From CATOSK01 sp034423195 (GTDB taxonomy: Bacteria > Chloroflexota > Dehalococcoidia > Lucifugimonadales > UBA3495), in contig DAOUIZ010000047.1 of assembly GCA_034423195.1 (NCBI GenBank), positions 1 through 64,000 on the forward strand: a stretch of 64,000 nt of DNA, in the 5' to 3' direction. Positions 24,518-31,619 of the stretch are shown here, piece by piece (the first letter of the stretch is position 1; every line of letters starts with the position of its first letter). Below the pieces are notes generated by a model, which did no database searches, was not told the DNA's origin, and saw only the letters and a list, made by a program, of their open reading frames with translations. The position numbers and the translations under genes were made by a program.

Positions 24518-25525
24518 TCAGACCTCCATATTCGCCCCGCGGCGCATCATGTCCACGGGGTAGTCGACGTAGACGTCCTCGTACAGTTCGGCCGGTTCGG
24601 GCATGGGACTTTCGTCGGCGAAGCGGATGGCTTCCTCCATCAGTTGCTCCGCCTCTTGGTCAAGACGGTCAAGCTCCGCTTCGGTGATGCTGCCTTCAGG
24701 GATGACCCTCTCGCGGAACTGCTTCAGGGGGTCCCGGGCGCGCCACTCGTCCTCCTCTTCCTTGGTGCGGTAGGTGAGGGGGTTGTCGAAGACGGTATGG
24801 CCGTAGAAGCGGTAGGTCCGGCACTCCAGCATGGTGGGGCCTTCGCCGGCCCGGGCCCGGGCCACTGCCTGCCCCGCCGCTTCGTAGACGGCGAAGACGT
24901 CCATGCCGTCAACGGTGAAACCGGGCATGTCGTATCCGGCCGCGCGGTCGGCCACGTTGGCGGTGGACAGGCCGTACTCGACGGGGGTGGACTCGGCGTA
25001 GCCGTTGTTCTCGCAGCAGAAGATGACCGGCAGCTTCCAGACCGAGGCCAGGTTCATGCACTCGTGAAGGACGCCCTGGTTGGCGCCGCCGTCGCCGAAG
25101 AAGGCCACGGCGACCCGTCCCAGGTTGCGCATCTTGGATGTCAGGGCCGCGCCCACGGCCAGGGGCACGCTGGCGGCGACGACTCCGTTGGTTCCCAGCA
25201 TTCCCTTGCTCATGTCGGCAATGTGCATGGAGCCGCCCTTGCCCTTGTTGGGGCCGGTGGCCCGTCCGAAGAGCTCGGCCATCATTCCCTTGGGGTCGAC
25301 GCCCTTGGCGATGCAGTGGCCGTGGCCCCGGTGGGTGCTGCCGATGTAGTCATCGACGGTGAGGTGGGCGCAGATGCCGGTGGGGACGGCCTCCTGTCCG
25401 GCGGAGGAGTGGACCGATGCGGACATCTGGCGCTGGCCGGTCTCCGGGATGCCTCGCTCCTCAAAGTGCCGGATGGTGGTCATGGTCTTGTACAGTTGCA
25501 GCAGGGTTGCTCGATCCAGCTCCAT
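24518..25525 (-). CDS. 2-oxoacid dehydrogenase E1 alpha subunit (pyruvate/acetoin type)
   Basis: The 335-residue protein has the E1 alpha TPP site from FFGDGGANQG to CCENNGYAEST, the substrate-channel motif RGHGHCIAKG, and the regulatory-loop region RFYGHTVFDNP. The ATG at 25525 has GAGGA upstream. The longer frame to 25609 adds residues unlike the family. It is the first gene of the E1 pair. The AcoA/PdhA distinction cannot be made from sequence alone. Confidence 0.88.
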   Translation of the reverse strand: MELDRATLLQLYKTMTTIRHFEERGIPETGQRQMSASVHSSAGQEAVPTGICAHLTVDDYIGSTHRGHGHCIAKGVDPKGMMAELFGRATGPNKGKGGSMHIADMSKGMLGTNGVVAASVPLAVGAALTSKMRNLGRVAVAFFGDGGANQGVLHECMNLASVWKLPVIFCCENNGYAESTPVEYGLSTANVADRAAGYDMPGFTVDGMDVFAVYEAAGQAVARARAGEGPTMLECRTYRFYGHTVFDNPLTYRTKEEEDEWRARDPLKQFRERVIPEGSITEAELDRLDQEAEQLMEEAIRFADESPMPEPAELYEDVYVDYPVDMMRRGANMEV

Positions 25526-25777
25526 AACTCGTTCCTCGGAGTGTCGAAGTTGGGGCCGACTAGTGCGGGCTTGGCCGCCAGTCCAGACAGGGCGATTTTC
25601 CGGGGCCAAGCGCCTTCATAGTAGCATCCGGCGATTGCATGTCAATAGCGCCGGTTACGCCTGCAACCAAGGGGGTGCCGGTGGGACCGGCGGGTAGCGC
25701 CGGGGGAGGAGGCGGCATTCTTTTGCCGCTTGGGTCGGGCAAGACCGGTCCAGTCGCCTATTCGAGGACCAGGTCCT

Positions 25778-26182
25778 TCAGTTCCATACCGGCCCGCCAT
25801 GCTCCGTGCCCGCAACCGCGTTGACGAAGCGTTGGTCGGCGGTGACCATCTTCGCGCCAATGCGGTGGGCCAATGCCAGGTAGGTGCAGTCGTATATAGG
25901 ATGGTTCAAAGCCAGGGCCAGCCGCACGGCGTCGGCGCAGACATCTTCGTCGTTCGCCCAGTTGATTCCGACCTCGTTGATCTCGGCTGCCAACAATCCC
26001 GCTTGCGGCCGCTCAATTTCGCCAGAGCGGGCCTTGCGCCACAGCGCGTTGCCAACTTCCACCGCCAGCAGGTGGGGAGCATATACCTCGTGCTGCCCAT
26101 TGAGGATTTCATCCGCGATGTCCGAAAATTCCTCCCGTACCAGCCACTTAACCGCCACGCTGGCGTCTACGACAAGCCGCAT
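25778..26182 (-). CDS. vapC: VapC-type PIN-domain ribonuclease toxin
   Basis: This 134-residue PIN protein has the four acidic active-site positions D6 (VVDASVAVKW), E42 (AVEVGNALW), D98 (YDCTYLALA) and D116 (TADQRF). VapC toxins cleave tRNA or rRNA and are neutralised by a linked antitoxin. The ATG overlaps the antitoxin stop by 1 nt (TGATG), so the pair is translationally coupled. All catalytic residues are present, so it should be active. Confidence 0.88.
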   Translation of the reverse strand: MRLVVDASVAVKWLVREEFSDIADEILNGQHEVYAPHLLAVEVGNALWRKARSGEIERPQAGLLAAEINEVGINWANDEDVCADAVRLALALNHPIYDCTYLALAHRIGAKMVTADQRFVNAVAGTEHGGPVWN

Positions 26183-26442
26183 CAGAAATCATCTCGGTGT
26201 CCGTGGTCCCTGTCTTCCCTTATCAGGATTTCGGATGGGGTCTGGACGGTGCCCTCGGTCAGTTCCCGCAACTTCCGGGCCCTTTCGCGGAATGCTCGCA
26301 TCTTTGCCGCCGGGTCGTCCTCTACTGCCTTCTCCAGGATATGCCGGACCTCATTTTCCAGTGAGCGGCAGTTCTTGGCGGCGCGGCTTTTCAATTTCCG
26401 GACGACTTCATCGTCCAACTGCCGTATGTTTATCGTCGCCAT
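26182..26442 (-). CDS. vapB: VapB/FitA-type ribbon-helix-helix antitoxin
   Basis: The 86-residue protein begins with the RHH segment TINIRQLDDEVVRKLKSRA, followed by RSLENEVRHILEKAV, then an acidic, flexible tail that would block the toxin. The ATG at 26442 has GGAG 6 nt upstream; the longer frame to 26481 is rejected. The antitoxin-first order and 1-nt overlap with the PIN toxin fit a VapBC module that represses its own promoter. Confidence 0.85.
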   Translation of the reverse strand: MATINIRQLDDEVVRKLKSRAAKNCRSLENEVRHILEKAVEDDPAAKMRAFRERARKLRELTEGTVQTPSEILIREDRDHGHRDDF

Positions 26443-26494
26443 ACTGTACTCCGGGAACAAGTGATAGCGGTATGGTAGCACAGCGAGCGCGGTG

Positions 26495-27331
26495 TCAGCC
26501 TGTATCCACTGCCACCCTGTCCCCCGGCCCGCCCGCCAGCAGGGATGCGGCGTTGCCGTTGGGGACGGCTATTTCCAGGTAGCCGTTGCTTCCCACCAAC
26601 GCCAGGGGCTCGCCGGCGGGATGGCCAGGGTTCTGGTGGAAGGTGGGGTGCAGCCCATCCAGGCGGCGGGACCGGTACTCGACAACAGCCCGTTCCTTCC
26701 CCTGCGCCATTGTCCCGGGGATGTTGGTTACCAGGTTGCCGAAGTGGTCGGCATAAATCACCTCGCCGGTGATGCGGCCCGCTTCCCGGGTGGGCTGGGG
26801 GAACGGCAGCCAGACCAGTTCCCGGAGCGGCGGCCCGAAGGATTCCGGCATAGCCCCAAGGGACAGGTGGGCGGCGGCGGGCGAGAAGATGTCCCGCCCG
26901 TGGAAGGTGCTGCTGACCGGGTGGAGCTGGTATTCCGGGTTGGCCAGCTCGTAGGCGGCACAGCCAGGGGGCACAGGAATGGTACCGTTGCCGGTGGGAG
27001 GATTGTCGAGGAACGGCTCCAGGACGCCGCTGAGGATGCCGTTGTCCGGCGCTACGAAGGTACCGGCCGGGGAGGCCAGGAGGATGGCCTTGCGGGAGGT
27101 GCCAACGCCCGGGTCCACCACGGCGACGTGGATTGAGTCCGGCGGGAAGAAGGGGTGGCTGGTCCTCAGGAGGAACGAGGCATGGACCAGGTTCTGGGGC
27201 TGGACCTGGTGGGTCAGGTCAACAATCGTGGCGTTGGGATTGATCCCGAGAATGACGCCCTTCATCACCCCGGCGTAAGGGTCTGACAGGCCGAAGTCGG
27301 TGGTCAGGACGATGGGGCGCCCGGATGCCAT
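26495..27331 (-). CDS. SAM hydroxide adenosyltransferase (DUF62/fluorinase superfamily)
   Basis: These enzymes hydrolyse SAM to adenosine and methionine with an activated water. The 278-residue protein opens with LTTDFGLSDPYAGVMKG and carries the water-activating triad spacing: D73 and R80 in VDPGVGTSR, and H144 in FHGRDIFSP. This D-x6-R plus His pattern separates hydroxide adenosyltransferases from halide-using fluorinases and chlorinases. The physiological role is unclear in the whole family. It lies 12 bp after secG on the same strand. Confidence 0.87.
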   Translation of the reverse strand: MASGRPIVLTTDFGLSDPYAGVMKGVILGINPNATIVDLTHQVQPQNLVHASFLLRTSHPFFPPDSIHVAVVDPGVGTSRKAILLASPAGTFVAPDNGILSGVLEPFLDNPPTGNGTIPVPPGCAAYELANPEYQLHPVSSTFHGRDIFSPAAAHLSLGAMPESFGPPLRELVWLPFPQPTREAGRITGEVIYADHFGNLVTNIPGTMAQGKERAVVEYRSRRLDGLHPTFHQNPGHPAGEPLALVGSNGYLEIAVPNGNAASLLAGGPGDRVAVDTG

Positions 27332-27343
27332 TTCCGGCGCAGT

Positions 27344-27562
27344 CTAGGGGCTGGCGAAGCGGACGCTGGCGATGGACACCAGGAGGAACACGCCGGTCAG
27401 GACGATGGTGAACTGGAACAGGGTCTTTTCCAGGCCGCGGCGGGTGCGGCCGGAGGTCTGGGCGGAACCGAACAGGCCGCTTCCTCCCTCCCTGACCTGG
27501 GAGAGAATAATCAGCACCAGCACCACGGAAACGATTATTTGGGCCACGTTGAGGAAGGGCAT
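27344..27562 (-). CDS. secG: preprotein translocase subunit SecG
   Basis: The 72-residue protein has two membrane helices (about 5-22 and 52-68) joined by the conserved Gly-rich loop GGSGLFGSAQ. It assists SecYE in protein export. GAGGT stands before the ATG. It is between gatB and the SAM hydroxide adenosyltransferase gene on the minus strand. Confidence 0.9.
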   Translation of the reverse strand: MPFLNVAQIIVSVVLVLIILSQVREGGSGLFGSAQTSGRTRRGLEKTLFQFTIVLTGVFLLVSIASVRFASP

Positions 27563-27579
27563 CTTTACCTCGGATCGGG

Positions 27580-29049
27580 TCAGGCGTTCCTGGCCGTCTC
27601 CAGCTTTTCTTTCACCAGTTGTTGGACCAAATCGGGCTTGGCCTGTCCTTTGGTCAGCCGCATGACCTGGCCCACCAGGAAACCGGCGGCCGACTCCTTG
27701 CCTCCCAGGTAGTCCTCCACCGCCTTGGGGTTGTCGTCGATGGCCTGGGATACGGCGGTGTCGACCACGGAGGCGTCGCTGATCTGGGCGTAGCCCCGGG
27801 CCTCGACTATTTTACCCGGAGGGTCGCCGCTGTCGAAAGCCTCCTCCAGCACCGTTTTCGCCATGGTGACGCTCAACGTCCCGGAGTCGATGAGGCCAAC
27901 CAGCTCGGAAAGGTGGGAAGGCGTGACCCGGATTTCGCTTATTTCCTGTCCCGACAGGTTCATCAGGCGGCTAAGGTCGCCCAGCATCCAGTTGGCGGCG
28001 TTCTTGGCCTGGGAGGGAGCCTTGTCGGGTCTGATGGCGAGGGTCTCCTCGAAGTAGTCGGCCAGGGCCTTGTCCTCGGTGAGCTGGAGGGCGTCCGCTT
28101 CTGGGAGTCCCAGGGTTTCAACGAAGCGGTCCCGGCGCTGGGCGGCAAATTCGGGGAGGCGGGAGCGCAGGGCCTCCACCCATTCGGGAGCAACCACCAG
28201 GGGAGGCAGGTCCGGCTCGGGGAAGTAGCGGTAGTCGTGGGCGTACTCCTTGCTGCGCTGGGAGACGGTGACTGCCCGGTCGTCTACCCAGCCCCTGGTC
28301 TCCTGCACCACCGTTCCGCCGTCGTCCAGGATGCGGGCCTGCCGCTCCACCTCGTACTCCAGGGCCATGAACACCGAGCGGAAGCTGTTCATGTTCTTGA
28401 CCTCGGTGCGGGTGCCGAACTCGGAACTGCCCCGGGGGCGGATGCTGACGTTGGCGTCGCAGCGGAAGTTGCCTTCCTGCATGTTGGCGGCGGAGACGCC
28501 CAGGTACTGGACGATGGAATGCAGGGTGGTCAGGTAGGCCCGTGCCTCTTCGGGGGAGCGCATGTCGGGGGCGCTGACGACTTCCATGAGAGGCGTGCCG
28601 GAGCGGTTGACGTCCACCAGGCTGTACCCGGGTCCGCCGGCGGGTTGGACGTGCTGGAGCTTGGCGACGTCCTCTTCCAGGTGCACCCGGTCGACGCCGA
28701 TGCGCTTCTTGCCGCCACCGGCCTCGATTTCCAGCCAGCCGTTGACGGCCAGGGGGAGATCGTACTGGGAGATCTGGTACCCCTTCATCAGGTCGGGATA
28801 GGGGTAGTTCTTGCGGTCGAACTTGGAGAACTCAGGTATCCGGCAGTTGAGGGCCAGTCCCGTCGTGATGGTGTGCTCGACGGCGCGGCGGTTGATTACG
28901 GGCAGGGTTCCGGGGAGCCCAAGGCACACCGGGCAGACGTTGGTGTTGGGCGCGGCGGCCTGGTACTGGGCCGGGCAGCCGCAGAACATCTTGCTGTTGG
29001 TGAGGAGCTGGACGTGAACTTCCAGCCCAATGACCGTTTCGTAATCCAT
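27580..29049 (-). CDS. gatB: Asp-tRNA(Asn)/Glu-tRNA(Gln) amidotransferase subunit B
   Basis: GatB binds misacylated tRNA and activates it for transamidation. The 489 residues show the start IGLEVHVQL, the zinc-binding Cys set (FCGCPA and VCPVCLGLPG), the DRKNYPYPD motif, and a C-terminal YqeY-like tail domain. The length is standard. GatA and GatC are not in the window. The promoter region upstream is shared with tmk and contains phased repeats. Confidence 0.95.
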   Translation of the reverse strand: MDYETVIGLEVHVQLLTNSKMFCGCPAQYQAAAPNTNVCPVCLGLPGTLPVINRRAVEHTITTGLALNCRIPEFSKFDRKNYPYPDLMKGYQISQYDLPLAVNGWLEIEAGGGKKRIGVDRVHLEEDVAKLQHVQPAGGPGYSLVDVNRSGTPLMEVVSAPDMRSPEEARAYLTTLHSIVQYLGVSAANMQEGNFRCDANVSIRPRGSSEFGTRTEVKNMNSFRSVFMALEYEVERQARILDDGGTVVQETRGWVDDRAVTVSQRSKEYAHDYRYFPEPDLPPLVVAPEWVEALRSRLPEFAAQRRDRFVETLGLPEADALQLTEDKALADYFEETLAIRPDKAPSQAKNAANWMLGDLSRLMNLSGQEISEIRVTPSHLSELVGLIDSGTLSVTMAKTVLEEAFDSGDPPGKIVEARGYAQISDASVVDTAVSQAIDDNPKAVEDYLGGKESAAGFLVGQVMRLTKGQAKPDLVQQLVKEKLETARNA

Positions 29050-29450
29050 GACCGGCGGCTAAAAGGGAAGTTGGAGTGGGGGAAGGGTTCAAGCGCCGCC
29101 GGGAAGTATATCAGCGGGGCCGGGACGGGGGCAACGTAAACGGCCCGGCTCCGGGAGGCCGATCTTTGGGGTGCGAATCAGGGCCGGAGAAATTTTTCTG
29201 GCGCATTTTGATGCATTTTGGTGCATTCTGTCGCACCAGGTTCCAGTTACGGCGGGTGGGACATCGGAAGGAGGCAGGAAGGCCATCACGTCAAGAACTA
29301 TGTTAGATGGCGGGCATCGGGGTTGGCAACAGGCTGCTGTCATCAGAACCGGGGCGGTTTGGTAGAATAGTGCCGTTGGCGATGGTCCGGTCGATGCCGG
29401 ATAATCGTCGCGTTATTTCCGAAGGAAATTCAGGCCGGCCGAGGTGAGTT
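29050..29450. promoter_or_regulatory. divergent gatB/tmk intergenic region
   Basis: The 401-bp gap contains the phased repeat array at 29201-29240, listed separately. The rest shows no coding frame, tRNA or terminator. AT-rich patches at 29190-29200 and near 29300 could hold promoters. Confidence 0.5.
29201..29240 (+). repeat. 10-bp phased direct repeats, array C
   Basis: Four consecutive units with exact 10-bp period follow NNGCATTTTG, the last two degenerating to GCATTCTG and CGCACC. The first unit, with preceding CTG, matches array A (1611-1639, opposite strand) over 13 bp. Both arrays lie between divergent genes. An operator bound cooperatively on one DNA face is the simplest reading. 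Confidence 0.5.
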
Positions 29451-30218
29451 TTGTCCAGCGGGTTCTTCATATCCCTGGAAGGCGGCGAAGGTGCGGGTAA
29501 GTCGACACAGGCCGCGCTCCTGGTGCGCCGCCTGGGAGAGGCGGGCGTTCCCGTCACCCTGGTCCACGAGCCCGGCACCACCGTCCTCGGCGCTTACCTG
29601 CGGGACTACCTCAAGAGCCACCGGCCAGTATCGAAAGAAGCCGAGCTGCTGCTGTTCGAGGCGGCCCGGGCGCAGTTGGTCTCGGAAATCATCCGGCCCA
29701 GCCTGAACCGGGGAATGACGGTGGTGTCGGACCGGTTCGAGGCGTCCTCGGTGGCCTACCAGGGTTATGGCCGGCGCATAGCGGTGGATGCGGTGCATCG
29801 TCTCAACGAGTTCGCCGTCCTGGGGACGCTGCCCCAACTGACTCTGCTGCTGGACATCAGGCCGGAAGAAGGGCTGCGGCGAACGGGGAATCCCCAGTTG
29901 ACGCTGAACCTGGAGGCTGGGGAAGGGGCCAGTTTCTCCCGGCAGGATACGGCGGGGACGCGCAGGTTTGAGGAGCAGCCCCTGGCGTTTCATGCCAGGG
30001 TGCGGGAGGGGTTTTTGCAGCTGGCGGGGAATAACCCGGACCGGTGGGTAGTTGTGGACGCCGGTCCTGGTTCGGAGGAGGTGCGGGAAGAAATCTGGCG
30101 GCACGTTTCCGAACGGCTGCCGATTGTGCGGGGAAATACGGCCGGCGGGGCCGCATTGACAGACCCGGGGGGCGGGACGACGGGCAAGGCCCCGGGAACG
30201 AGACAGCCCCTCTTGTAG
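29451..30218 (+). CDS. tmk: thymidylate kinase
   Basis: Tmk phosphorylates dTMP to dTDP. The 255-residue protein has the P-loop GGEGAGKST, the DRFEASS motif (usually DRY), and a lid segment with RRTGNP. The C-terminus is about 40 residues longer than usual and is Gly/Thr-rich and probably disordered. The start is TTG at 29451 with GAGGTG upstream; no ATG or GTG in frame fits. The stop codon lies inside the loop of its own terminator. Confidence 0.9.
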   Translation: MSSGFFISLEGGEGAGKSTQAALLVRRLGEAGVPVTLVHEPGTTVLGAYLRDYLKSHRPVSKEAELLLFEAARAQLVSEIIRPSLNRGMTVVSDRFEASSVAYQGYGRRIAVDAVHRLNEFAVLGTLPQLTLLLDIRPEEGLRRTGNPQLTLNLEAGEGASFSRQDTAGTRRFEEQPLAFHARVREGFLQLAGNNPDRWVVVDAGPGSEEVREEIWRHVSERLPIVRGNTAGGAALTDPGGGTTGKAPGTRQPLL

Positions 30219-30238
30219 CAAGAGGGGCTGAAACTTTT
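30204..30238 (+). terminator. intrinsic terminator of tmk
   Basis: A perfect 12-bp stem (CAGCCCCTCTTG with CAAGAGGGGCTG) closes a 3-nt loop TAG, which is the tmk stop codon. TTTT follows shortly. The stem therefore encodes the last four residues of the kinase. Confidence 0.8.
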
Positions 30239-30281
30239 CCGTTACCTTATCCGCAACAACGGTTGCGGATGGTTGCCGCAG

Positions 30282-30572
30282 CTAGTTGTCGGCGGGAACT
30301 GCCACCTCGTCCACTTCGGCAATCTTGGCGGCGATGACCTGTTTCATCTGCCGGACCCGGGCCAGATCGGGGTAGCTGTCGCCTTCAGCCTTCTTGTCGA
30401 AGATTTTCTCTCCGTCGCAGAAGACTTCCATGATGCCCTGGCCGCGGGGGGAAATGGTGATAGCAGCGTCGGGGCCGTATGCCCGGAAGAACTCATTCGC
30501 CATCCACGTGGCGGTAGCGTGGTGCTGTCAAGGCACGCAGTAGGTGATCTCGAGCTGGACCTTTCCTTCCAT
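30282..30572 (-). CDS. SelW-like (Rdx family) selenoprotein with a CxxU motif
   Basis: The ATG at 30572 (AGGAG 6 nt upstream) opens a frame that reads YCVP then TGA at 30528-30530, codon 15, then QHHATATW and onward to the stop at 30282. The full product is 96 residues. The part after the TGA has the thioredoxin-like Rdx core: ITISPRGQGIMEVFCDG, then EKIFDKKAEG. Rdx proteins carry a CxxC or CxxU redox motif right after the first strand, and here C12 and codon 15 form exactly CxxU. A hairpin CGCCA-CGTGGA-TGGCG (30498-30513) begins 14 nt after the TGA with G and U in its loop, as bacterial SECIS elements have. An ATG-initiated 73-residue version would lose the redox motif. Confidence 0.85.
30498..30513 (-). 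promoter_or_regulatory. candidate SECIS hairpin of the SelW-like gene
   Basis: A 5-bp stem (CGCCA with TGGCG) closes a 6-nt loop CGTGGA, starting 14 nt after the in-frame TGA. The GU in the loop matches the feature recognised by SelB in other bacteria. The stem is short, so confidence is moderate. Confidence 0.55.
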
Positions 30573-30753
30573 GTCTCTCTCCTGATGGTTTGGAGTTTTC
30601 TAAAACCAAGTGGATTCTAGCACACCCCCGGAAGGGTGTCCACCAAAATTTTACGTTGGGGCCATCCATGGCCGCCGTTCCATGGGAGGCAGGCCGCCGG
30701 CTGGTTGAATGAGGGTGGCTGGGAGTTTATCATTCGGGGCAATACACCACGGA
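30573..30753. other. gap before the tandem repeats
   Basis: This stretch is non-coding. It contains a small hairpin ACACCC-N6-GGGTGT near 30621-30641, but no T-run, promoter or gene is clear. Short ORFs here are not supported by composition or ribosome-binding sites. Confidence 0.4.
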
Positions 30754-30976
30754 GCGCCCAAGGAGCCTTAGACAAGTTGCCCAACTCGGCGACGGAGGGC
30801 GCGACCCTTAGAAACAGAGCGCCCAAGGAGCCTTAGACAAGTTGCCCAACTCGGCGACGGAGGGCGCGACTCTTAGAAACAGAGCGCCCAAGGAGCCTTA
30901 GACAAGTTGCCCAACTCGGCTAAGCCTGCCCCTGGCGAGCGGAGCGAGGGAAAGGGGGAGGGCGCGACCATTAAAC
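30754..30976 (+). repeat. 65-bp tandem structured repeats upstream of the Uma2 gene
   Basis: Three units begin at 30754, 30819 and 30884 with an exact 65-bp period; units 1 and 2 are nearly identical. Each has an outer stem GCGCCC/GGGCGC enclosing a hairpin AAGG-AG-CCTT and a hairpin AGTT-GCCC-AACT, then a tail GACCCTTAGAAAC. The third unit keeps the arms but has a net 33-nt insertion (around 30921-30959) that shares its ends with the REP-like elements at 44126 and 52591. Its tail ends 16 bp before the Uma2 ATG. No spacers are present, so this is not a CRISPR array. Confidence 0.8.
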
Positions 30977-30992
30977 AAGGTCAGGTACTGAT

Positions 30993-31610
30993 ATGACCAC
31001 CACAATGGCAAAAGCTCCGGCAATCAGCCGGGAAACCCGCAAGTTCACGGTGGACGAGTACTTCCGCATGGTGGAAGCCGGCATCCTCAAGCCCAAGGAG
31101 CGGGTGGAGTTGATTGAAGGGGAGATATTGGTTATGCCGCCCATGGGGACTCGCCATTTCGGGGGAATAGCCCGACACACCCAAAGCTTTGCTTCTCTTG
31201 TTGCCGCGTCGCGGGTTACGCTCTTGGTACAGGCACCCGTCTTGTTGGGTGAACGCTTGGCGCCTGAGCCGGATGTAGCCCTACTGAAGTTTCGGCGAGA
31301 TGGCTATTCTTTTGCTCGCCCCTCTGCTGAGGATATCCTGCTGGTCATCGAGGTGTCGGACTCGTCGCTCAATTACGACCGGGAGGTGAAGGCCCACATC
31401 TACGGGCGGGCCGGCATCCCGGAAACTTGGGTACTCAACCTGCCGGGAGACTGCATCGAGCGGTTCACCGAACCCGGGCCCGAGGGCTACGGTCAACACG
31501 CGGTTCTGCGGCGGGGCGGGAAGGTTGCCCCGGTATCACTGCCCGACGTGGAGCTGGCGGTGGAGGACCTGCTGCTGCCGGAGGTGGCGGAGGCTGAGGA
31601 GCAGGGTTAG
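30993..31610 (+). CDS. Uma2-family PD-(D/E)xK nuclease-like protein
   Basis: The 205-residue protein matches the Uma2 (DUF820) group of restriction-endonuclease-like folds. It has FTVDEYFRMVEAG, VELIEGEILVMPP, the acidic APEPDVALLK and ILLVIEVSDSS positions, then YDREVKAHIYGRAGIPETWVLNL. These give the E, D, E and K of the nuclease core. Uma2 proteins are abundant in Chloroflexota and cyanobacteria, often near mobile elements, and their function is not established. It lies just after the tandem structured repeats and faces the NucS-like gene tail to tail. Confidence 0.82.
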   Translation: MTTTMAKAPAISRETRKFTVDEYFRMVEAGILKPKERVELIEGEILVMPPMGTRHFGGIARHTQSFASLVAASRVTLLVQAPVLLGERLAPEPDVALLKFRRDGYSFARPSAEDILLVIEVSDSSLNYDREVKAHIYGRAGIPETWVLNLPGDCIERFTEPGPEGYGQHAVLRRGGKVAPVSLPDVELAVEDLLLPEVAEAEEQG

Positions 31611-31619
31611 TCCGCGAAG

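Noticed and set aside
25526..25777. Possible gene between E1 alpha and VapC
   Set aside because: Frames here are short and Gly-rich with no ribosome-binding site. Only hairpins such as GCGGCA-N5-TTGCCGC are seen.
30754..30976. CRISPR-like array
   Set aside because: Units are contiguous 65-bp tandem repeats without spacers and no cas gene is nearby.
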